A stretch of 9,741 nt of DNA from JAAAOZ01 sp964496595. GTDB taxonomy: Bacteria > Chloroflexota > Anaerolineae > B4-G1 > SLSP01. Positions 1-5,437 of the stretch are shown here, in pieces. Location: NCBI GenBank assembly GCA_964496595.1, contig CAZCAI010000166.1, forward strand, positions 1 to 9,741. The letters run 5' to 3'. Below the pieces are notes generated by a model. The model ran no database searches. It saw nothing but the letters and a program-made list of their open reading frames with translations, and had not been told where the DNA came from. Positions within the stretch are counted from its first letter, which is position 1. Every line of letters starts with the position of its first letter. The translations under genes and the position numbers were made by a program.

Positions 1-205
1 GCGAGAGCCTTTCAATCTAAGTTATCTCGCATCGGGTATCATATTTTGGTTTCCAAGTCCCTGCGCAACCTTCGCAAGGGTTTGGGACGCCATCTTTATC
101 CACCCTTGCGAAGGTTAGGCGAGAGCCTTTCAATCTAAGTTATCTCGCATCGGGTATCATATTTTGGTTTCCAGGTCCCTGCGCAACCTTCGCAAGGGTT
201 TGGGA
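1..205. repeat. Tandem 118-bp repeat, two copies seen
   Basis: The 87 bases at 1-87 recur at 119-205 with one difference (A at 56, G at 174). The 31 bases at 88-118 separate the copies, giving a period of 118. The array may continue past the left edge; its right end is at 205, inside the ATPase reading frame. Each copy starts with GCGAGA and has TCTCGC 18 bases further on (1-6 and 25-30), a possible short hairpin, and ends with an AACCTTCGCAAGGG core. I see no transposase or open frame of its own, so a non-autonomous repeat family is the likely explanation. I cannot name the family. Confidence 0.9.
67..116. repeat. 15-bp perfect inverted repeat in the 118-bp unit
   Basis: AACCTTCGCAAGGGT at 67-81 is exactly reverse-complemented at 102-116 and repeated in direct orientation at 185-199. 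Each arm is itself nearly palindromic (CCTT, a three-base centre, AAGG). The arms at 185-199 and 102-116 could pair in the transcript of the ATPase gene and form a long stem near its stop codon, possibly acting as a transcript end or protecting the mRNA 3' end. No U-rich run follows, so I do not call it an intrinsic terminator. Confidence 0.75.
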
Positions 206-1153
206 TTCCGACTGCCGCCGGATCAATGAGATGAAGGCCTCCTCCATGCGCGGGGCGATTTGGCGCAGGCCCTCACAGGTGATGCCGCGCTCGGCCAGCG
301 CGCGCTCGATTTCGTCGCGGCGGCGGGCGGCGTCGTCGACGAAGACGTGGAGCATCACGCCGTAGGTCTGTAGCTCCAGCACGCCCTCCATCTGCGCGAC
401 TAATTTTTTGGCGGGCGCAAACTCGGACGGTGTGAACTCCAGCAGATCGCCCGGCGCCTGCGCTTTGATCTCGGCGGGCGAGCCGTAGGCCACCAGGCGT
501 CCCGCGTAGATCAGGCCGACGGTGTTGCAGCGCTCGGCCTCGTCCATGTAGGGCGTGCAGACGAAGATGCTCAGCCCCTGCTCGGCGCGGAGGTTGCCCA
601 GGAGATTCCAGAATTCGCGGCGGCTGACGGGATCGACGCCCAAGGTCGGCTCGTCCAACATCACGGCCTGGGGTTCGTGAATGAGGCTGCACGCCAGCGC
701 CAGCTTCTTCTTCATCCCGCCGGAGAGTTGGCCGGCCAGGCGATCCGTGAAATCGGAGAGGCCGGCAAAGGCCAGCAGCTCCGGGATGCGCCGCCGCTGC
801 GCCGCCCGCGCGACGCCCTGGACATCGGCGAAGAAGCGCATGTTCTCCATCACAGTCAGGTCGGCGGGGAGCGAGAATTGCTGCGCGATGTAGCCGACGC
901 GCTCGCGGATCTGGTAGGTGTCGCGCATCGAATCGAAGCCCAGGACGCGGCTCTCGCCGCCGGTGCGCGTCAGCAGGCCTAAGATCACGCGCGTGGTCGT
1001 GGTCTTCCCCGCGCCGTCCGGCCCGATGAGGCCGAAGGTCTGGCCGCGCGGCACGCTCAGCGTCACGCCATCAACCGCCGTGACCTCGCCGCCGCGCGTG
1101 CGGAAGGTTTTGCGTAGTTCGTTCGTCCAAATCGCTGGGTTGTCGGGGGTCAT
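140..1153 (-). CDS. ABC-2 exporter ATP-binding protein
   Basis: Cytoplasmic nucleotide-binding subunit that would power the two permeases encoded just upstream. Visible motifs (337-residue numbering): Walker A GPDGAGKTT at about 44-52, Q-loop glutamine near 91, signature LSGGMKKK near 143-150, Walker B AVMLDEP at about 163-169 and D-loop GVDP. After Walker B the usual S/T-THxMDEA segment reads TPYMDEAERC, so the H-loop histidine is replaced by proline. This is seen in the first ATPase of some YbhF-like two-ATPase exporters. The chosen start is ATG at 1153, because GGAG at 1165-1162 sits 8 bases before it; the GTG at 1162 overlaps that GGAG. The last 21 residues are encoded by the repeat at 119-205, so the native C-terminus probably ended near RRQSE or was replaced. 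The gene lies 47 bases after the permease stop, consistent with one operon. The substrate is unknown; lipid, drug or polymer export are all possible. Confidence 0.93.
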   Translation of the reverse strand: MTPDNPAIWTNELRKTFRTRGGEVTAVDGVTLSVPRGQTFGLIGPDGAGKTTTTRVILGLLTRTGGESRVLGFDSMRDTYQIRERVGYIAQQFSLPADLTVMENMRFFADVQGVARAAQRRRIPELLAFAGLSDFTDRLAGQLSGGMKKKLALACSLIHEPQAVMLDEPTLGVDPVSRREFWNLLGNLRAEQGLSIFVCTPYMDEAERCNTVGLIYAGRLVAYGSPAEIKAQAPGDLLEFTPSEFAPAKKLVAQMEGVLELQTYGVMLHVFVDDAARRRDEIERALAERGITCEGLRQIAPRMEEAFISLIRRQSESQTLAKVAQGPGNQNMIPDAR

Positions 1154-1161
1154 ATACGGCA

Positions 1162-1165
1162 CTCC
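1162..1165 (-). promoter_or_regulatory. Ribosome-binding site of the ATPase gene
   Basis: GGAG on the minus strand, 8 bases before ATG at 1153. It overlaps an in-frame GTG at 1162-1160, which argues that the GTG is not the start. Confidence 0.65.
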
Positions 1166-1200
1166 ATTTTATCGCGCAGCGGATGCCTGACTACAAACAG

Positions 1201-2334
1201 TCAGTCCAGTCGCTTCTGGAAGGTGACCGCCGCCAACACCATCGCCACGCCGCTGTAGATCACCAACGCGATGACGTCGGGCCACAGGAAGGCGACGGAG
1301 ACGCCCTTGGTGATGACGCCGCGCGCGATGCGGATGAAGTAGGTGAGCGGGATCAAATTCCCCACCAGCCGCACGCCTATGGGCATCGGCGCGCGGGGAT
1401 AAATGAAGCCGGTGAGGAGTTGGCTCAACAACATCAGCGTCGCCGTCAGCTCCTGGGTCTCTTTTTGCGTGTGCGCGATGGTCGAGATCAACAGGCCCAG
1501 GCTCAGCCCGGAGACGACGAAGAGCAACGAGAGAGCCGCGAATTCCCAGGGATCGCCGCGAAAAGGCACGCCGAACCAGAGCACGGCAGCCAGCAGGAGG
1601 CTGCCCAGGGAGAGCATCGCGATCAAGATGTTGGGAATCAGCTTGCCCAGCACGATCTCCAGCGGGCGCGCGGGCGTGACTAAGATCTGCTCGATAGTGC
1701 CCAACTCATACTCGCGCACAATCGATTGCGCCGTCATATTCACGGCTAAAATTTGGAGCAGCATCGAGGCCAGGCCGGGCATCACGAAGATCAGATCATC
1801 CATATTGGGATTGTAGATCACGCGCGTCGAGGCCGAGATGGGCGCCCGGTGCATCCGCCCGCCCATGCGATTGATCTTCTCCGCCATCAAGGCCGTGCTG
1901 TGCGATTGGGCGATGGCCAATGCCGCTCGATAGCCGGAGTTCACGGAAAAGGAATCGGAGCCATCGAGCAGCAGCAGCGCCTGGGCGTCGCCCCGCTCGA
2001 TGCGGCCCCCGAAGTTGGGGGGGATCACCAGGCCGGCCTTCGCCTGCCCCGCCTGGATGATCTGGATCACCTCGGCCTCGCTCGAAGCGTAGATGTCCAT
2101 ATCGAAGAACCCGGAGATCTCCAGCGCGTTGACGAACGCTCGGCTCTGGGCATCGCGGCTCAGATCGGCGACAACGGTGGGCAGATGATCGACGGTCATA
2201 TCCACGGCATAGGCGAAGAGGAACAGCTCAATCATCGGCATCGTCACAATCAACGTGAGCGTCCGCCGATCCCGCAGGAGTTGGGTCATCTCTTTGCGGA
2301 TCAGCGCCCGCAAGCGCTGCCATCTATGCTCCAT
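1201..2334 (-). CDS. ABC-2 type permease, second copy
   Basis: Integral membrane subunit of the exporter, 377 residues. The layout is that of the YbhR/YbhS-like ABC-2 family: a short cytoplasmic start with KEMTQLLRDRRT (14-25), a first membrane segment at about 26-45, a large extracytoplasmic domain (about 46-180) and a cluster of about five further membrane segments from 181 to 370. Family-typical motifs are REYELGTIEQILVTP (207-221) and the PRAPMP...IPLTYFIRIARG stretch (313-339). It aligns without visible gaps to the permease at 2440-3573 (YNP at 174-176 and GTIEQ at 212-216 in both), so the pair arose by tandem duplication or the two are long-standing partners forming a heterodimer. The start ATG and the preceding GGAG (8-base spacing) both lie in the heptad repeat at 2333-2353. 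Substrate not predictable. Confidence 0.93.
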   Translation of the reverse strand: MEHRWQRLRALIRKEMTQLLRDRRTLTLIVTMPMIELFLFAYAVDMTVDHLPTVVADLSRDAQSRAFVNALEISGFFDMDIYASSEAEVIQIIQAGQAKAGLVIPPNFGGRIERGDAQALLLLDGSDSFSVNSGYRAALAIAQSHSTALMAEKINRMGGRMHRAPISASTRVIYNPNMDDLIFVMPGLASMLLQILAVNMTAQSIVREYELGTIEQILVTPARPLEIVLGKLIPNILIAMLSLGSLLLAAVLWFGVPFRGDPWEFAALSLLFVVSGLSLGLLISTIAHTQKETQELTATLMLLSQLLTGFIYPRAPMPIGVRLVGNLIPLTYFIRIARGVITKGVSVAFLWPDVIALVIYSGVAMVLAAVTFQKRLD

Positions 2335-2436
2335 TCTCTATTCTCCATTCCCTCGATCCCACATTCCCGCACAGTCTCCAGGCATTTATTCGCAATTCTT
2401 CATTCTTTATTCGCAATTCATCATTCATCATTCGCC
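2333..2436. repeat. Heptad repeat array (ATTCNNN) between the permease genes
   Basis: On the plus strand three 7-base units (ATTCTCT, ATTCTCC, ATTCCCT) occupy 2333-2353 and seven more (ATTCGCA, ATTCTTC, ATTCTTT, ATTCGCA, ATTCATC, ATTCATC, ATTCGCC) run without interruption from 2388 to 2436. Non-repeat sequence fills 2354-2387. The array takes up most of the 105-base gap and ends four bases from the upstream permease's stop codon. It belongs to the same family as those at 4481-4529 and 9601-9711. Variation is in the last three bases of each unit while the ATTC part is fixed. It resembles, by type, the short tandemly repeated heptanucleotides known from cyanobacteria. Confidence 0.85.
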
Positions 2437-2439
2437 CCA

Positions 2440-3573
2440 TCAATCCAAATTCTGCTTGAACAAGCGCGCCGCGATGGTCATAATCACGACGACGTAGAGG
2501 AGCAGGGCGAGCAACTCCTCCCACAGCAGCTCCAGGCCGGCGCCCTTGGTGATGATGCCGCGTGCGATGGGGATGAAGTAGGTCAGCGGGAAGAGGTTGC
2601 CGATCAGACGGACGACAGGCGGCATCGATTCGCGGGGGAAGATGAAGCCGCCCAGCACCAGGCCGACTAACATCATCATCGCCGCCAACTGCTGCGCCTG
2701 CTTCTGATTCTGCGAGATGGTCGAGAGCAGAAGGCCCAGACCCAAGCCGGTGAAGACGTAGAGGAAACTCAAGGCCAAGAAGAGCCAGAAATTCCCCTGG
2801 AAGGGCACGCTAAACCAGAAGACGCCCAACGCCACAATGGTCAGCACGTTGATCAGCGAGATGAAGATATTGGGCGCCATCTTGCCGATCATCAGCTCGC
2901 CGGGGCGGATGGGCGTGACGAGCAGTTGCTCAATCGTACCAACCTCGCGCTCGCGCACGACGGCGGCCGCGGTGAGGGAGATGGTCTGGGTTTGCAGCAG
3001 CATCGCCACCATGCTGGGGATCAAAAAGATGAGGTCGTCCAGATCGGGGTTATAGAGGATGCGAAAGCGCGTGTCGAGCGGGAGCAGACTTTCCTTGGAG
3101 ATCAACAGGCCGGAGCGCCGCGCCGATTGCATCAGCAGCTCCGTGGCGTGATTTTGCGCGATCGCGTTGATGGCGTTGTAGGCCGATTGCGACGTGAAGA
3201 GGTCGGAGCCATCGACCAGGAGGAGGACTTGGGCTTCGCGGCGCTGCACGTCGGCGGCAAAATCCGGCGGGATCACGATGCCCGCCTGTGCCGCGCCCAC
3301 GTCGAGCATCTGGAGCACGGCGCGCTCGTCGGGCACATAGGCAGCGACATCGAAGAAGCCGGAGGCCGTCATCGCGGCGACGAACTCGCGGCTGGCGTTA
3401 TCCAGGCTCTGATCCGCCACCGCCGTGGGGATGTTCTCGACGTTCATCGTGATGGCGTAGCCCAGCAGAAAGAGTTGCACGATGGGGATCGCCAATTGGA
3501 TCGCCAGCGTGCGCCGGTCGCGCAAGGTCTGGATGAACTCCTTCTGCATCACAGCCCAGATCCGCTGCCACAT
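2440..3573 (-). CDS. ABC-2 type permease, first copy
   Basis: First gene of the exporter operon; integral membrane subunit of 377 residues, the same length as its downstream neighbour. It shows KEFIQTLRDRRT (11-22), a first membrane segment at about 23-42, an extracytoplasmic domain to about 180 with DGSDLFTSQSAYNA (121-134), and five or so membrane segments to the end. Conserved ABC-2 motifs are REREVGTIEQLLVTP (207-221) and PRESMP...FPLTYFIPIARG (313-339). The frame stays open upstream to 3777, but I chose ATG at 3573. AGGAGG lies 10 bases before it, the first residues (MWQRIWAVMQKEF) align with the paralogue's start, and a longer version would run through the promoter and the upstream terminator. 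It probably forms a heterodimer with the second permease and uses the ATPase at 140-1153. Confidence 0.93.
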   Translation of the reverse strand: MWQRIWAVMQKEFIQTLRDRRTLAIQLAIPIVQLFLLGYAITMNVENIPTAVADQSLDNASREFVAAMTASGFFDVAAYVPDERAVLQMLDVGAAQAGIVIPPDFAADVQRREAQVLLLVDGSDLFTSQSAYNAINAIAQNHATELLMQSARRSGLLISKESLLPLDTRFRILYNPDLDDLIFLIPSMVAMLLQTQTISLTAAAVVREREVGTIEQLLVTPIRPGELMIGKMAPNIFISLINVLTIVALGVFWFSVPFQGNFWLFLALSFLYVFTGLGLGLLLSTISQNQKQAQQLAAMMMLVGLVLGGFIFPRESMPPVVRLIGNLFPLTYFIPIARGIITKGAGLELLWEELLALLLYVVVIMTIAARLFKQNLD

Positions 3574-3583
3574 CGCGTCGCGC

Positions 3584-3589
3584 CCTCCT
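3584..3589 (-). promoter_or_regulatory. Ribosome-binding site of the first permease gene
   Basis: A full AGGAGG on the minus strand, 10 bases before ATG at 3573. It decides between this start and longer in-frame alternatives up to 3777. Confidence 0.75.
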
Positions 3590-3631
3590 CTTCTGCTCCG
3601 CTCCTCGTAAGCCATAGCTTGTCTGAGATCA

Positions 3632-3659
3632 AGTATAAGGCCCATTGGGGGGAGGTCAA
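3632..3659 (-). promoter_or_regulatory. Sigma70-like promoter of the ABC exporter operon
   Basis: On the minus strand TTGACC (3659-3654) and TATACT (3637-3632) are separated by 16 bases. Each matches five of six consensus positions. Transcription would begin near 3625, leaving an untranslated leader of about 50 bases with an AGGAGG before the first permease. The promoter lies just downstream of the peptidase gene's terminator, which separates the two transcripts. No clear operator is visible around it. Confidence 0.65.
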
Positions 3660-3679
3660 TGGCAAGCGCACCCGGCCCC

Positions 3680-3708
3680 AAAAAACAAAGCCCACTTTTC
3701 AGCGGGCT
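3680..3708 (-). terminator. Intrinsic terminator after the zinc peptidase gene
   Basis: Read on the minus strand, AGCCCGC and GTGGGCT form a 7-bp stem (one G-U pair) around the loop TGAAAA, followed directly by TTGTTTTTT. This is a textbook Rho-independent terminator, 47 bases after the peptidase stop codon and before the exporter promoter. Confidence 0.88.
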
Positions 3709-3754
3709 AAGGGGCGATGCGAATGGTAAAACTACGGGGCAATCGGCAAATCCA

Positions 3755-4456
3755 TCAGCCCCGTCGCCGCGAGCCACGACCGTTGAGCAAGAGAAGGTAG
3801 TAAAGCAGCGTCGAGAGCGACTGCGCCAGCGCCGCGATGTAGGTGAGCGCGGCAGCCGAGAGGATGCGCCGCGCGCCCTTGCGCTCCTGCTCGCTCTGCA
3901 AGATGCCGCTTCGATCTAAGAGTTGCATCGCGCGCCGGCTGGCGTCGATCTCCACGGGCAGGGTCACCAACGCGAAAACCACCGCGCCGGAGAAGGCAAT
4001 GACGCCCACGACCGCCAACTCGAAGAAATTGAGCCAGAAGCCTACCATAAAGAGAATCGGCCCCAGCCACGAGGTGAAGTTGACCACGGGCACCAATCCA
4101 GAGCGCAAGCGCAGCGGCAGATAGGCGTTGGCATCCTGGAGCGCGTGGCCCATCTCGTGGGCCACAATCGCCACGGAGGCCACCGACGCGCGGTTCGCGA
4201 CGCCGTCGGAGAGCCGTAACACGTCGTTGCGCGGATCGTAGTGATCGGAGAGCTGGCCGCGCGCCCGCTCGACGCGCAAGTTCAAGCCCGCCGACCGCAT
4301 CAAGTGTTGCGCAGCCTCGCGCCCGGTGAGGCCCGCTGAGTTCCGCACTTGCAGATATTTGTTGTATGAAGATCGCACCCACGCCTGGGCGACCAGGGCC
4401 AAGATCAGCGCCGGCAGGCTGATAATCCAGTACATAGGATCAAATCGATAGAGCAT
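3755..4456 (-). CDS. YugP-family membrane zinc metallopeptidase
   Basis: Membrane-bound zinc peptidase of the Zn_peptidase_2 (YugP) type, 233 residues from ATG at 4456. The N-terminal membrane segment (about 9-25) is followed by a soluble stretch, then the zinc site VAHEMGHALQD with His100, Glu101 and His104. LPVEIDASRRA further on carries Glu169, the likely third ligand. Hydrophobic segments at about 121-142, 145-165 and 200-222 complete a polytopic protein, with a basic tail RGSRRRG. This order (helix, HExxH, helices, PVE(F/I)DAS) is the family pattern. AGGAGG at 4470-4465 lies 8 bases before ATG 4456; the in-frame GTG at 4465 overlaps it and is less likely. The physiological substrate is unknown for the family. 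The gene stands alone, with a heptad array upstream and a terminator downstream. Confidence 0.92.
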   Translation of the reverse strand: MLYRFDPMYWIISLPALILALVAQAWVRSSYNKYLQVRNSAGLTGREAAQHLMRSAGLNLRVERARGQLSDHYDPRNDVLRLSDGVANRASVASVAIVAHEMGHALQDANAYLPLRLRSGLVPVVNFTSWLGPILFMVGFWLNFFELAVVGVIAFSGAVVFALVTLPVEIDASRRAMQLLDRSGILQSEQERKGARRILSAAALTYIAALAQSLSTLLYYLLLLNGRGSRRRG

Positions 4457-4464
4457 GCTCAACA

Positions 4465-4470
4465 CCTCCT
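4465..4470 (-). promoter_or_regulatory. Ribosome-binding site of the peptidase gene
   Basis: AGGAGG on the minus strand, 8 bases before ATG at 4456. It overlaps the GTG at 4465 and so favours the ATG. Confidence 0.75.
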
Positions 4471-4480
4471 GAAAAATGAT

Positions 4481-4529
4481 GAATTAAGAATTGCGAATTG
4501 CGAATTAAGAATTGCGAATGATGAATACC
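4481..4529. repeat. Perfect seven-unit heptad array (GAATNNN)
   Basis: Seven uninterrupted 7-base units on the plus strand: GAATTAA, GAATTGC, GAATTGC, GAATTAA, GAATTGC, GAATGAT and GAATACC. The GAAT part is constant and only the last three bases vary. It lies 11 bases upstream of the peptidase ribosome-binding site and next to the toxin remnant at 4539-4622. It shares units with the array between the permeases (there in the opposite orientation) and those near 9601-9711. Confidence 0.9.
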
Positions 4530-4538
4530 TTGTCACGT

Positions 4539-4622
4539 CTACAGGACTGTGATTGGTTGCTCACGCTTCTTGAAAACAGACAAATCCTCAAACGCATCCT
4601 TGGTATATTCGATTTCTTACAT
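4539..4622 (-). pseudogene. RelE/ParE-like toxin remnant with stop at codon 2
   Basis: The minus strand from 4622 reads ATG TAA GAA ATC GAA TAT ACC AAG and continues as EIEYTKDAFEDLSVFKKREQ before a TAG at 4541-4539. Members of the RelE/ParE toxin superfamily typically begin M-Y-x-I/V-x-Y/F-T-x-x-A-x-x-D-L-x-x-L/F-x-K, so the expected second codon is a tyrosine codon; a single TAC or TAT to TAA change explains the stop. Only about 27 codons of a usual 85-100 remain, so the C-terminal catalytic part is lost. GGGG lies 8 bases before the ATG. No function is expected. The homology call rests on motif recognition in a short peptide. Confidence 0.55.
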
Positions 4623-4682
4623 TCAAGCAACCCCTTTGAACGCCATCGCCTCCATGATACCCGAAGTTGGGATAATCTCAAT
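4623..4682 (-). pseudogene. Possible antitoxin C-terminal remnant
   Basis: Directly before the toxin remnant, an open stretch ending ATGGCGTTCAAAGGGGTTGC TTGA runs from the cupin stop codon to a TGA that abuts the toxin ATG. Its peptide ends GIMEAMAFKGVA. Stop-start abutment is typical of antitoxin-toxin pairs, so this could be the last codons of the lost cognate antitoxin. I do not recognise the peptide with confidence; it may be chance coding sequence after the cupin gene, with which it happens to share a frame. Confidence 0.25.
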
Positions 4683-5339
4683 TCAGGCGCCCTCGCCCCA
4701 GGCCAGGAAGATGAGGGTCAGCGGCGCATCGCTCTCGTTCCAGACGACGTGGTCGGTGTGCGGCGGGATGTAGTAGGCTTCGTTGGCGCGGACGGTGAGC
4801 GCGGTCTCGCCGATCTTGGCGCGTCCCTCGCCGGAGAGGAAGATGAAGGCTTGGGGGAAGGGGTTGGTATCGCCGGGCGCGTTCAGGCGCTCGCCCGGCT
4901 GGAGCAGATACCACGCGCTGCGGAATCCGGGATCGTAGAAGAGGGCGACGGCGTGGCCGCCATGGATCATCCGCGCGTGCGGCTCCCCCAACAGGATGCG
5001 ACGCGGCTCCGATGGGTTGAAAAAGCGCTGCACGAATGCGATCAACTCGGCGTAGAGGTCGGGCGTCAACGTCAACCCCGCGCCGAGCCGGAAATCCAAG
5101 GGCGCCGGCTCCGAGATGTGGGCGCGGCCCGCCGCCGTGAGCGGCGCGAGCTTGCCGGCGTGAAGCTGCGCCAACGTCGCCGCCGAGAGCACAAAGATAA
5201 AGCGGGCGTCGGCGTGCGGGCCGGCGTGGATCGCGGGCGCTTTCTCATCGGCCCAGACGATGTGCCACGTCTCCCCTTCCGGTTGGAAATCGAATTGGAC
5301 GATCAGATTGCGGTCGTCCGGGGCAAAATGCTCCGCCAT
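4683..5339 (-). CDS. SCP2-like / cupin fusion protein
   Basis: Predicted cytoplasmic protein of 218 residues with no signal peptide. Residues about 1-108 resemble the SCP2 sterol-carrier fold: IVQFDF (13-18), ETWHIVWADE, then FIFVLSAATLAQLHAGKLAPLTAAGR (47-72) in the position of the family's ls-x-x-x-l-x-x-l-x-x-G-x-l-x-p-x-x-A segment. Residues about 118-216 are a single cupin barrel: PGERLNAPGDTNPFPQAF then LSGEG for motif 1, and EAYYIPPHTDHVVWN for motif 2. In motif 1 the positions of the usual two histidines and glutamate read Asp, Asn and Pro, leaving only His197 and Asn201 of motif 2, so metal binding is doubtful. A lipid or small-molecule binding or sensing role fits better than catalysis, but the function is unknown. 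ATG 5339 has no clear Shine-Dalgarno; a TATAAT lies 34 bases upstream. Confidence 0.85.
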   Translation of the reverse strand: MAEHFAPDDRNLIVQFDFQPEGETWHIVWADEKAPAIHAGPHADARFIFVLSAATLAQLHAGKLAPLTAAGRAHISEPAPLDFRLGAGLTLTPDLYAELIAFVQRFFNPSEPRRILLGEPHARMIHGGHAVALFYDPGFRSAWYLLQPGERLNAPGDTNPFPQAFIFLSGEGRAKIGETALTVRANEAYYIPPHTDHVVWNESDAPLTLIFLAWGEGA

Positions 5340-5373
5340 ATTTTGAAGAATCGATGCAATCTTTGCGGTGGTG

Positions 5374-5379
5374 ATTATA
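5374..5379 (-). promoter_or_regulatory. Possible -10 box of the cupin gene
   Basis: A perfect TATAAT on the minus strand, placing transcription start near 5367 and giving a leader of about 28 bases. No good -35 hexamer is present at 16-18 bases upstream, and no TG extension. A GGGAGG at 5388-5383 is too far from the ATG to serve translation. Confidence 0.35.
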
Positions 5380-5413
5380 GTGCCTCCCGAAATCTAGTAG
5401 ATAGAACTGAAAT

Positions 5414-5430
5414 GGCACCGGCCCGGCGCC
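5414..5430 (-). terminator. Weak terminator-like hairpin after the DUF4091 gene
   Basis: On the minus strand GGCGCC, loop GGGCC and GGTGCC form a 6-bp GC-rich stem with one G-U pair, 7 bases after the stop codon at 5438. Only a short ATTTCAGTTCT follows, so termination by this hairpin alone is uncertain. Confidence 0.35.
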
Positions 5431-5437
5431 CGCGTTT

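Noticed and set aside
1..205. CRISPR-like array, because of direct repeats containing a palindrome
   Set aside because: Only two long (87-bp) copies with a single 31-bp spacer that itself holds an inverted repeat core; no cas genes are in the window.
1753..2670. Long open frame on the plus strand (305 codons) across the permease genes
   Set aside because: It is antisense to two convincing permeases, rich in His, Gln, Arg and Asp as expected from a GC-rich antisense frame, and has no recognisable domain or ribosome-binding site.
3574..3777. N-terminal extension of the first permease by 68 residues
   Set aside because: It would read through the promoter at 3632-3659 and the upstream terminator, lacks a counterpart in the paralogous permease, and AGGAGG favours ATG 3573.
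4605..4645. Possible promoter TTGCTT / TATACC for the peptidase gene
   Set aside because: The hexamers match consensus poorly and lie within the toxin remnant; the peptidase promoter cannot be placed from sequence.
33..4663. Ten-base match CGGGTATCAT shared by the left repeat (33-42) and 4654-4663 in reverse
   Set aside because: Ten-base matches are expected by chance in a window of this size, and the flanking bases do not extend it.
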